Assembly (NCBI GenBank): GCA_014189435.1
Contig: CP050293.1
Span: 1,059,001-1,123,000, forward strand
Direction: 5' to 3'
Length of the DNA: 64,000 nt
DNA from: Mesorhizobium loti
GTDB lineage: Bacteria; Pseudomonadota; Alphaproteobacteria; Rhizobiales; Rhizobiaceae
Shown here: positions 19,679-26,873 of the stretch, piece by piece
How positions within the stretch are numbered: position 1 is the stretch's first letter
Layout: every line of letters begins with the position of its first letter
Program-made: the position numbers and the translations under genes
The notes under the pieces: generated by a model
What the model was told of the DNA's origin: nothing
Database searches by the model: none
The model's input: the letters and a program-made list of their open reading frames with translations, nothing else

Positions 19679-20248
19679 TCAGAGCCCTACCTCCGATCGC
19701 CGGAAGCAGCTGGCCGCGTGGTCGTTGACGATGCCGACCGCCTGCATCCAGGCATAGACGATGGTCGGGCCGACGAACTTGAAGCCGCGCCGCTTCATCT
19801 CCTTGGAAATCCGCTCCGACAGCGGCGATGACGCGATCCAGCCACGGCCGTCGCTTGCCACAATTTTGCCGTCGGTGAAGGACCAGCAGAAGTCTGCAAA
19901 ACTCTCGCCGCGCTCCGTCATCTCGCAGAAAATCTCTGCGCCCCGGATCGTCGCTTCGATCTTGGCGCGAGCGCGGATGATGCCGGGGTCGGCCATCAGC
20001 CGTTCGATATCGGCCGCGCCGAAGCGCGCGACCTTCACTGGATCGAAGTCGGCGAAGGCGGCGCGAAAGGCCTCGCGTTTCCTGAGCACGATGATCCAGG
20101 CAAGGCCGGCCTGGAACCCTTCCAGCATCAGCATTTCCCACAGCGTGCGGGGATCGCGCTGCGGAACGCCCCATTCCTCGTCGTGATAGGCGCGCATCAG
20201 CGGGTCGCCCTGCGCCCAGCCGCAACGATGATGTGCATGATTGTCCAT
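19679..20248 (-). CDS. tag: DNA-3-methyladenine glycosylase I
   Basis: Base-excision enzyme of 189 residues that removes 3-methyladenine from DNA. It matches the Tag family over its full length: RCGWAQGDPLMRAYHDEEWGVP at the start, GFKFVGPTIVYAWMQAVGIVNDH near the end. The structural zinc ligands C9, H22, H177 and C181 are all present with Tag spacing. It is followed 12 nt upstream on the same strand by a 99-residue hypothetical gene, suggesting cotranscription. Confidence 0.95.
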   Translation of the reverse strand: MDNHAHHRCGWAQGDPLMRAYHDEEWGVPQRDPRTLWEMLMLEGFQAGLAWIIVLRKREAFRAAFADFDPVKVARFGAADIERLMADPGIIRARAKIEATIRGAEIFCEMTERGESFADFCWSFTDGKIVASDGRGWIASSPLSERISKEMKRRGFKFVGPTIVYAWMQAVGIVNDHAASCFRRSEVGL

Positions 20249-20260
20249 CGCGGTTCTCCG

Positions 20261-20560
20261 TCACACGATACGGTGGCGAACCGGCGCCACGGTCCAGTCC
20301 ACGCTACGCTGGTCGATCATGGCATGCACCGGCGAGTGCCCCATCTCGGTCATGATGCCGCTTGCAGCGTTTCTGCCGGCCTCGACTGAAGCCCAGACCA
20401 GCACGTCGACAATGGTGCCGTCGTCACGCTCGGCAATCCGGCGCGACAGAAAGCCCGGCTGACGCCGCAGCCAGGCGTCGATATCGGCGTTGGCGGCGAC
20501 GAATTGTGTGCAGGATTGGCCATTGAGCCTGAAGGTCGTCACTTCGATTGCCTCTGTCAT
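20261..20560 (-). CDS. ABM-like small protein, unknown role
   Basis: A 99-residue protein whose layout (MTEAIEVTTFRLNG..., DIDAWLRRQPGFLSRRIAE, GTIVDVLVWAS) resembles the dimeric alpha-beta barrel (ABM-like) fold. Such proteins serve as monooxygenases, isomerases or stress proteins; no catalytic residue can be assigned here. It lies between the SDR gene and tag, all on the minus strand with gaps of 31 and 12 nt, so it may be in one operon with them. Confidence 0.6.
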   Translation of the reverse strand: MTEAIEVTTFRLNGQSCTQFVAANADIDAWLRRQPGFLSRRIAERDDGTIVDVLVWASVEAGRNAASGIMTEMGHSPVHAMIDQRSVDWTVAPVRHRIV

Positions 20561-20591
20561 GTCATCTCTCCATTGGCAGGGTTCACGGTGC

Positions 20592-21338
20592 TCAGCCCTG
20601 CGCCGTCGGGCGCACGATCAGTTCGTTGACGTCGACACCATCCGGCTGGCCGATGGCAAAGCCGATCGCCTCGGCAATGGCGCTGGGCGGAATCGAGGCC
20701 TGATCCAGCATGGCGCGGGCGCCGGCCTCGACTTGCGGATTGGCGATGCCGTCAAATAGTTCGGTGCGGGTGAGGCCGGGGCTGACGACCGTCACCCGCA
20801 GATCCCGGCTTTCCTGCCGCAGCCCTTCCGAGAGCGCCCTGACCGCGAATTTGGTGGCGCTGTAGACGGCGGCCGTCGGATCGACCCGGTGCCCGGAGAC
20901 AGACGCGACGTTGATGATGTGGCCGGATTTCTGCTCGCTCATGATCGGAAGAACGGCGGCGATGCCATTGAGCACGCCACGCAAATTGACGTCGATCATC
21001 CGGTTCCAGTCGTCGACGCGCAACTCCGCCATGAACGACAACGGCATCACGCCGGCATTGTTGACCAGCACGTCGATCCGGCCGTGGCGCTCATGGGCAG
21101 CGGCGGCGAAGGCCTTGACGCTGTCGAGATCGGTCACGTCGAGCTCCCGAGAAAAGGCCTGTCCGCCTGCTTGCTCGATGTCCCGCGCGATCGCGGCGAT
21201 CCGGTCTGTCCGTCGAGCGCCGAGCACGATCCGGTGGCTGCTCGCCGCGAGGTGGCGAGCGGTGGCCTCGCCGATGCCGCTCGAGGCGCCGGTGATCAGC
21301 ACGACCTTGCTGGCCGATGAGTTGGGTGAGTTTGTCAT
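20592..21338 (-). CDS. Short-chain dehydrogenase/reductase
   Basis: NAD(P)-dependent oxidoreductase of 248 residues. The cofactor motif TGASSGIG lies near residues 17-24, NNAG at about 93, the catalytic serine in NVASVSG, and the Tyr-Lys pair in YSATK. ARR after strand 2 suggests NADP preference. It is divergent from an AraC-type regulator, with three copies of a 10-bp motif between them. It closely resembles the SDR at 54706-55443, including the IVIRPTAQ/LIVRPTAQ end. The substrate is unknown. Confidence 0.93.
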   Translation of the reverse strand: MTNSPNSSASKVVLITGASSGIGEATARHLAASSHRIVLGARRTDRIAAIARDIEQAGGQAFSRELDVTDLDSVKAFAAAAHERHGRIDVLVNNAGVMPLSFMAELRVDDWNRMIDVNLRGVLNGIAAVLPIMSEQKSGHIINVASVSGHRVDPTAAVYSATKFAVRALSEGLRQESRDLRVTVVSPGLTRTELFDGIANPQVEAGARAMLDQASIPPSAIAEAIGFAIGQPDGVDVNELIVRPTAQG

Positions 21339-21417
21339 GAAAGGCTCCGCCTGCTGGTTGGGAGCCGAGCTCCCATTGGCGGCGTTATGCGACGCGGCGC
21401 CTGTGAACCGTTATCGC

Positions 21418-21484
21418 GATCCTGCAAGATTCATGCACGATCCTGCAAAGCTCGACCGCCGCCGCTGGCCTGGCTTGCAGGATC
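21418..21484. promoter_or_regulatory. Three copies of GATCCTGCAA in the SDR/AraC divergent promoter region
   Basis: GATCCTGCAA occurs at 21418-21427 and 21439-21448, exactly 21 bp apart as direct repeats. Its complement TTGCAGGATC is at 21475-21484. Two helical turns between direct repeats is typical for AraC-family half sites. These are probably operators of the adjacent regulator. Confidence 0.65.
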
Positions 21485-21523
21485 GGATATGATCGGTGCC
21501 ATGACAGTTTCGACGATATCCTT

Positions 21524-22432
21524 TTGACATCGGCGCGCGATCCCTATGGCGAGATGGCATCGATCATCGCCCGTTTCACGGCGCAGGACGAGGAGTGCGC
21601 GACGGCGATAGACACGCTGTTCCTCAGCCGGCGGTCCTCGACCGACAAGAGCGTCCACACAGCGCAGTGGCCCTGCTTTGCGCTGGTGGTGCAGGGCGCC
21701 AAGAGCCTGACGCTCGGCCCCGATGTCCATCGCTATGGCGTTGGCGACTATCTGGTGGTCTCGCTCGACCTGCCGGTCGTCTCTCGGGTGACGGAGGCGA
21801 GCCCGGACGTGCCGAACCTTGGCCTGGGGATGCGGATAGAGCTGGAGCGGCTGAAAGAGCTTTTTGGCCGGATCGACAGCGCAAATTCCGCGCTCGCTTC
21901 GGACGAGATGCGGGCAGTGGCGGTCAACAAGGCGCCGCCCGACCTGCTCGATGCGGTTTTGCGGCTGCTGCGCCTGCTCGATCGGCCGCGGGATATTCCC
22001 GCGATGGCGCCGCTGATCGAGCAGGAGATCCTCTACCGGGTGGCGACCGGACCCTTTGGTCCGGCGCTGCTGCAGATCGCGATGCTCGAAACGCCGACAA
22101 ACAGGATTGCGCAGGCCATCGCCTGGCTGCGGCTAAATTTCACGCGGCCGTTGCGCATCGAGGACCTGGCGCAGCATGTCGGCATGAGCCCGTCCTCGCT
22201 GCATCACCACTTCAAGGCGGTCACGGCGATGACGCCAATGCAATACCAGAAGCAGCTGCGCCTGCACGAAGCGCGGCGCCTGATGCTGAGCGAGCGCCTG
22301 GATGTCGGCTCGGCCGGCTACAGCGTCGGCTACCAGAGTCCGTCGCAGTTCAGCCGCGAATACAGCCGGCTCTACGGCCGGCCGCCGCTGCGCGATGTGG
22401 CGGAAAGCCTGGAGCCGGCACGCGGGTTCTGA
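21524..22432 (+). CDS. AraC family transcriptional regulator (AraC_N type)
   Basis: Regulator of about 292-302 residues: an N-terminal AraC_N sensing domain (CFALVVQGAKSLTLG..., YLVVSLDLPVVSRV) and a C-terminal double helix-turn-helix (IEDLAQHVGMSPSSLHHHFK and SAGYSVGYQSPSQFSREYSR). The frame opens with TTG at 21524; the first ATG in frame is at 21554. Neither has a good ribosome site, so the start is uncertain. It is divergent from the SDR gene, as is common for this regulator type controlling an adjacent oxidoreductase. Confidence 0.9.
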   Translation: MTSARDPYGEMASIIARFTAQDEECATAIDTLFLSRRSSTDKSVHTAQWPCFALVVQGAKSLTLGPDVHRYGVGDYLVVSLDLPVVSRVTEASPDVPNLGLGMRIELERLKELFGRIDSANSALASDEMRAVAVNKAPPDLLDAVLRLLRLLDRPRDIPAMAPLIEQEILYRVATGPFGPALLQIAMLETPTNRIAQAIAWLRLNFTRPLRIEDLAQHVGMSPSSLHHHFKAVTAMTPMQYQKQLRLHEARRLMLSERLDVGSAGYSVGYQSPSQFSREYSRLYGRPPLRDVAESLEPARGF

Positions 22433-22462
22433 CGATCGGTTGAACGCGCTTCTGCCGGTTTT

Positions 22463-22546
22463 CGCAGGATTGCCGCTTACAAGCACAAGAAATCCGATTC
22501 CGATACGGCTGCTCAGCCAAAGAGCGAGCCCAAACGCCCGATGTGA
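22463..22546 (+). pseudogene. Remnant: 3' end of a copy of the small gene at 19501
   Basis: In one frame it reads RRIAAYKHKKSDSD then TAAQPKSEPKRPM and stops. That nearly matches the last 28 residues of the 19501-19659 protein, and the bases after the stop also match (TGCGGCGC). The 5' half is missing. The rest of the 22433-22810 gap shows only a possible promoter region for the GYD gene and no other gene. Confidence 0.75.
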
Positions 22547-22810
22547 ATGTGCGGCGCCGCCGCCACTTTCCGGCCCGAGCCGGATGCCTGTCCGAGCCGT
22601 GACCCAGCCAGATCACCTCCGCAATCCAGGTGGCTGCTATCAGCCTGTCCGGTATTGTCATTATATTAGCTTCAGCGCATATTCATCCGGCAGTGGGCCT
22701 TGGTCGCCAACGCGTCCAAGGGCGCCTGCGATTGTTCCGAAAAATAAATCGCTCCGTGTCGCTCGAATTATGGAGCAGCCACGAGACAATGACATTTGGA
22801 GGAAATACCC

Positions 22811-23125
22811 ATGAAAGTGACTATTTTGGCAAACTATGCGCCTCATGCCGCCAAAGGATTGATGCAAGGCTCGGACAGGCAGGCTGCGGTCAAGGCGCTT
22901 TTTGAAAGCGTTGGCGGCAAGGTGACCAGCGTGATGTTCACGCGCGGCATCTATGACGTCGTCGTCAATGGCGAGGTGCCGGACCAGTCGGCGGGGATAG
23001 GCATGTCCCTTGCGGTGCGAGCGAGCGGCTCGCTGACCGAGATGGTTGTCCTGGAGGAACTCGACATGAAGGCAGTGCTCGCTGCCGCCAACAAGGCTGC
23101 CGGCGCGTACAAACCCGCCGGCTGA
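22811..23125 (+). CDS. GYD domain protein
   Basis: A 104-residue protein of the GYD family, a small ferredoxin-like (alpha-beta) fold found widely in bacteria without a proven role. The pattern is visible as TILANYAPHAAKGLM, then GGKVTSVMFTRGIYDVVV (the GxYD region), then a helix and a final strand. The ATG at 22811 is preceded by a strong GGAGGAAA. It appears monocistronic, ending in a 10-bp-stem hairpin at 23148. Confidence 0.85.
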   Translation: MKVTILANYAPHAAKGLMQGSDRQAAVKALFESVGGKVTSVMFTRGIYDVVVNGEVPDQSAGIGMSLAVRASGSLTEMVVLEELDMKAVLAAANKAAGAYKPAG

Positions 23126-23147
23126 TGGCCTTGCTTTTCTTGATCAA

Positions 23148-23174
23148 GGCAGCACGGTTCGATGCCGTGCTGCC
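23148..23174 (+). terminator. Hairpin after the GYD gene
   Basis: GGCAGCACGG (23148-23157) and CCGTGCTGCC (23165-23174) form a perfect 10-bp stem with a 7-nt loop, 22 nt after the stop codon. Only a short T-rich stretch (GAGTTTC) follows. It is a likely transcription end. Confidence 0.6.
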
Positions 23175-23303
23175 GAGTTTCGGACAGGATATCTTCTCCC
23201 GACTTTCGCGGCGACCGGAATTCACGCTAGTATCGTCCGGTGGTCGTTTGGTGCAGAGAGCTTGCGGAAACGAAACCGCGATTCTCGATACGGAGACAAG
23301 TTC

Positions 23304-23801
23304 ATGTTTGCGGCCAAGGCCATCGACACGTCGGACAAGGCCGCCTTCTACCGCGACCTCGCCACCCAGCTTAAGGCGCTGCTGGAGGGCGAGCGCGATT
23401 CGATCGCCAACGCCGCCAACACCGCGGCGCTGATCTTCCAGATGGTGCCGGACCTCAACTGGGCGGGGTTCTATTTCCTGCAGTCGGACGAGGAAATGGT
23501 GCTCGGGCCGTTCCAGGGCAAGCCGGCCTGCGTGCGCATCGCCGTCGGCAAAGGCGTGTGCGGAACGGCGGTCGAACTCGGCACCTCGATGCTGATCAAG
23601 GACGTGCATGATTTTCCCGGCCATATCGCCTGCGACGCCGATTCGTGCTCGGAACTGGTGGTGCTGCTCGAGGACGATGAAGGCGTCTTCGGCGTGCTCG
23701 ATCTCGACAGCCCGCTGCCAGGCCGCTTCGACAAGGCCGATCAGGCCGGCATCGAGACGCTGGCGGCGATCTACGCCGCGGCGAGTTCCTTCGAGGACTG
23801 A
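23304..23801 (+). CDS. Free methionine-(R)-sulfoxide reductase (GAF domain)
   Basis: Cytosolic enzyme of 165 residues reducing free methionine-R-sulfoxide, a repair of oxidative damage. It is a single GAF domain. The three redox cysteines of fRMsr are present with the family spacing: C76 (KPACVRI), C86 (GKGVCGTA) and C110 (IACDADS), plus C115. NWAGFYF and FGVLDLDSP are also characteristic. The start at 23304 has GGAGA upstream; the frame extends 14 residues further without a ribosome site. It stands alone, on the plus strand. Confidence 0.92.
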   Translation: MFAAKAIDTSDKAAFYRDLATQLKALLEGERDSIANAANTAALIFQMVPDLNWAGFYFLQSDEEMVLGPFQGKPACVRIAVGKGVCGTAVELGTSMLIKDVHDFPGHIACDADSCSELVVLLEDDEGVFGVLDLDSPLPGRFDKADQAGIETLAAIYAAASSFED

Positions 23802-23850
23802 GGCGCGGCGCTAAGATAAGCGTCTGCGTCGAGTTCTATGGCCTGCAAAC

Positions 23851-24900
23851 CTACGGCCCAACCTTCAGCGCGCGATTGAACGCCGCGGTCGCCATATCGA
23901 TCAGTTGCGCGTGGATTTCCCCGCGTGATCGGCCACCGCCATCATCACACACCGGGTCGCCTATCTCCTCGGATATGATGATGCCGGCGGCGTCGGGTTT
24001 GCACTCGCCAAACATGCTGTAGTGGCTTGCATCCTCGATCGTTGCATAGCTTGCCTTTGAAATCGCTTTTGCGATCCCGGATGCGTCCGCGGTCGCGGGG
24101 ATCTTTCCCGGTCGGCCAAGATTAACGATATCGACGGGAATGCCGATGCCGGCGAAGCTCTTGGCGTCAAAGACATCGGAAGGGGCGGGATCGATCGCCA
24201 TGGCGAAGCGAATGCGCTCGTCCCTGTTGTCACGGCCGGCGGCCTGCAGATCCATGGCGTGCAGATCGACGCCGCTTTGCCTGACCCACTCGCAAAGAGA
24301 AGCATTGAGCGCATCCGTATCGCAATAGGCCGCCAGCAATTTCGGGTCGATGCGGGCGCCGGCTATCGCCAGCGCGGTGTTGCCGCCCATGGAAAGACCA
24401 AGCACGCCCACTTTGCCTTGCTCGAGATGCTTTGTGAGAAAGGCGTCCTTCTCCATAGCGGTCAGGGTTGCCGTGAGATCGGCGGGCCGCAGCCAGAGCT
24501 TCATCGTCTCGGCGGCGGATTTGTTTTTCCCCGTATTTCCCGGATGTGTGGGGGCGGCGACGACAAATCCCTGCCTGGCCAAGGGCGTTGCAATCCAGCT
24601 CAGGGCTTGCGGGTTGCCGGCCAGGCCGGCGCCATGAGAAAGCAGGATGAGCGGAAATTTTCCGCCTGATACGGGCGCGTCGCGCATGGCGGCCGTTCCG
24701 ACGAAAAGCGCGGTGTCGCCTGATAAAACCATCGCACCGCCCGGTTGCGCCGGATACCAGACCGTCACATCGAGATCGATGCCGCGCTCGTTGGATAGGG
24801 CAGGAAGCTGACGAATGCCGACATTGCCGCCGGCGTCGGCCGCGTGTTGCATCAGCATTGTCGAGACAAGGACGGTGCAAAGCATGGTCCAGAATTTCAT
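23851..24900 (-). CDS. Secreted alpha/beta hydrolase (dienelactone/PAF-hydrolase-like)
   Basis: Predicted periplasmic serine hydrolase of 349 residues with a signal peptide (MKFWTMLCTVLVSTMLMQ..., cleavage near ADA-GG). It carries LILLSHGAG (oxyanion region), the nucleophile elbow GLSMGGN, and a likely catalytic His in EDASHYSMF, with an acid in between. The start at 24900 has GGAGAT upstream. Related proteins are annotated as dienelactone hydrolases or lipoprotein signal-bearing esterases; the substrate cannot be told. The C-terminus includes two cysteines that may pair (GECKPDA, GDPVCDD). Confidence 0.85.
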   Translation of the reverse strand: MKFWTMLCTVLVSTMLMQHAADAGGNVGIRQLPALSNERGIDLDVTVWYPAQPGGAMVLSGDTALFVGTAAMRDAPVSGGKFPLILLSHGAGLAGNPQALSWIATPLARQGFVVAAPTHPGNTGKNKSAAETMKLWLRPADLTATLTAMEKDAFLTKHLEQGKVGVLGLSMGGNTALAIAGARIDPKLLAAYCDTDALNASLCEWVRQSGVDLHAMDLQAAGRDNRDERIRFAMAIDPAPSDVFDAKSFAGIGIPVDIVNLGRPGKIPATADASGIAKAISKASYATIEDASHYSMFGECKPDAAGIIISEEIGDPVCDDGGGRSRGEIHAQLIDMATAAFNRALKVGP

Positions 24901-25018
24901 CGAGATCTCCATTGTCGAACGCGTGCGCCCAAGGCTGGAGGGAGCTTCAGCTTCTGGGCGGATCGCGGTTCGGTTGCTGCGTTGACACAGCGATATCAGC
25001 GCATCGGAGCAAAGCCGG

Positions 25019-25042
25019 CGTCCTCGATCGCGATCGAGGACG
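25019..25042 (-). terminator. Perfect 24-bp palindrome downstream of the YeiH-type gene
   Basis: A perfect palindrome with arms CGTCCTCGATCG and complement lies 81 nt past the stop of the exporter gene and upstream of the hydrolase gene. It may end exporter transcription or be a protein-binding site. A further CGATTGAGG half occurs just beside it. Confidence 0.45.
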
Positions 25043-25122
25043 TCCTTTATCGCGATTGAGGTCCGTTCAGTGCGGAACGGGGCTGCCGGGTTCAGCCACT
25101 CACTGGGCTCCTGGAATTATGC

Positions 25123-26178
25123 TCAGGCGAACTTCACCAGCATCAGACTGAAGCAGCCGATAAACAGGAAGGCCGAGAAGGCGAGCGCCAGCGGGCGCAG
25201 GCCGCGGGAACGCAGCTGCGAAATGTCGGCCTGCAGGCCCATGGCGGCCAGTCCCATGGTCAGCATGATGGTGGTGGCGAGCGCCATTGCCGACTTCACC
25301 TCGGCCGGAACCGTGACCAGGCTGTTCAGTGCCACGACGGCGACGAAGGCGGCGACGAACCATGGCATGGGCGGCTTTGCCGCCGAGTGGTCGCCGCTCT
25401 TGCGGCGCGCCATCAGGCCAAGTGCTACGACCATCGGAGCCAGCATGGCGACGCGGGTCAGCTTGGCGACAGTGGCGATCTCGCCGGACTGCGTGCCGTT
25501 CTGGAAACCGGCGCCGATGACTTGCGCCACCTCATGGATCGAAGCGCCGGCCCACAGGCCGAAAGCGTGCTGGTCGAGGCCGAGCATGGGCGCCATGAGC
25601 GGGAAGCCGAGCATGGCGACGGTGCCGAACAAAGTGATCGAGGCGACGGCGTAGGTGACGTCCTCGTCGCGCGCATCGGTGACGATGTTGGTGGCGACGA
25701 TGGCCGAGGCGCCGCAGATCGAGGTGCCGGCGGCGATCAGCTGCGCCAGCTTGGCGTCAACACCGATCAGCCGGCCGAGCGTGATGGTGAAGACGAAAGT
25801 GGCGCCAAGCGTCGCCGCGACAATGCCGACGCCGCCAGTGCCGATGGAGACGACCTGGCCCAGCGTCAGCTGGAAGCCGAGCAGTACGATGGCGAAGCGC
25901 AGCAGGCGCTTTTGCGAGAATGCGATGCCGGCCTTGGCATGGGCGGGCGTGCCGAGCACGTTGGAGTAGATCATGCCGGCGACCACCGCGAGGATCATTG
26001 GGCTGAATAGCGCGAAGCCGGAGACGTTGCGGGCCGAGAAGGCGACGGCGGTGATCATCGCGACAAGGACGATGCCGGGGACGATACCATTCCAGTTGAG
26101 GGTTTTTCGCGCTTGCGCCAGATCGGTAGGAAATGCGCTTTTCGGAATATCGTTCGCGAAGTGGGAAACGGAAGACAA
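25123..26178 (-). CDS. YeiH/YadS-type putative sulfate exporter family membrane protein
   Basis: Polytopic inner-membrane protein of 351 residues of the UPF0324/Cons_hypoth698 family, annotated as putative sulfate exporters. About ten hydrophobic helices are seen, with the conserved [19 protein letters not shown] segment (about 150-168) and [15 protein letters not shown] (about 210-225). The first 25 residues are cytoplasmic and hydrophilic. The transported compound is not proven for this family. It is monocistronic; the 142-nt upstream gap holds a palindrome that may bind a LysR-type regulator. Confidence 0.9.
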   Translation of the reverse strand: MSSVSHFANDIPKSAFPTDLAQARKTLNWNGIVPGIVLVAMITAVAFSARNVSGFALFSPMILAVVAGMIYSNVLGTPAHAKAGIAFSQKRLLRFAIVLLGFQLTLGQVVSIGTGGVGIVAATLGATFVFTITLGRLIGVDAKLAQLIAAGTSICGASAIVATNIVTDARDEDVTYAVASITLFGTVAMLGFPLMAPMLGLDQHAFGLWAGASIHEVAQVIGAGFQNGTQSGEIATVAKLTRVAMLAPMVVALGLMARRKSGDHSAAKPPMPWFVAAFVAVVALNSLVTVPAEVKSAMALATTIMLTMGLAAMGLQADISQLRSRGLRPLALAFSAFLFIGCFSLMLVKFA

Positions 26179-26244
26179 TGCAATGCTCCAGGCGGGTACA
26201 CTGGGAGAATGTCATTCCTATACCAATCTTTCCAACGAATTATT

Positions 26245-26258
26245 ATCGTTAGAACGAT
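26245..26258. promoter_or_regulatory. Palindrome upstream of the exporter gene
   Basis: ATCGTT-AG-AACGAT, a 6-bp-arm inverted repeat 67 bp upstream of the start, sits in locally AT-rich DNA. Its position suits an operator, but no regulator gene adjoins it. Confidence 0.35.
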
Positions 26259-26320
26259 CGATTTTTACGAACGATTGGCCAGACGCTGGCTGCGCAGACG
26301 TCGCCTTCTGGCTGACTTGA

Positions 26321-26707
26321 TCAAAGCTGCGCTTCGATCGCTGCCTTGTCGATCACCGACCAGACATGCCTGATCCTGCCGTCGAGAAATTCATAAAAGA
26401 CGTTCTCGCTGAAGGAGACTTTCCGGCCGTTGATGGGCAGGCCGAAGAAGGTTCCGATCGGCGTGCAGTTGAACTGGAGCCGGCTGGCTATGAAGGGCGT
26501 ATCCGAGATCAGCAGCTGGATGTCGAAATAGAGGTCCGGAATCTCGGAAAAATCCCGCTCCAGCATCTTGCGATACCCGGCCAGCCCGACCCGGTCGCCA
26601 TTGTAGTGCACCTCATCATGAACGAACCGGTGCAGGTGCCGCCAATCCTGATTGTTGAGGCAAGCGATGTAGCCGAGATAGGTGTCGGTAAGATCGGTGT
26701 CGGTCAC
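26321..26707 (-). CDS. SnoaL-like ester cyclase family protein
   Basis: A 128-residue protein of the NTF2-like/SnoaL fold. The usual layout is visible: an N-terminal helix (DTYLGYIACLNNQDWRHLHRFV), GLAGYRKMLERDFSEIPDLYFDIQ, then FSENVFYEFLDGRIRHVWSVID at the end. Members are cyclases, isomerases or accessory proteins; the catalytic residues cannot be fixed here. It stands between two larger minus-strand genes with gaps of over 140 nt on both sides. Confidence 0.82.
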   Translation of the reverse strand: MTDTDLTDTYLGYIACLNNQDWRHLHRFVHDEVHYNGDRVGLAGYRKMLERDFSEIPDLYFDIQLLISDTPFIASRLQFNCTPIGTFFGLPINGRKVSFSENVFYEFLDGRIRHVWSVIDKAAIEAQL

Positions 26708-26873
26708 GGCGATTGCTCCGGTGTGAATGCGCGAGAAGATAGAACGGCTTCGGATGCAGTCCAGATGGATCGCGTTCTATCGGCAGGTGCAGGGCCGTCC
26801 ACCGGCAACCGACCCAAAGCTCTTGAAGCAATTGCGGACGGAAAACCGTCTCATACTTGTTCTCGGAACTGCT

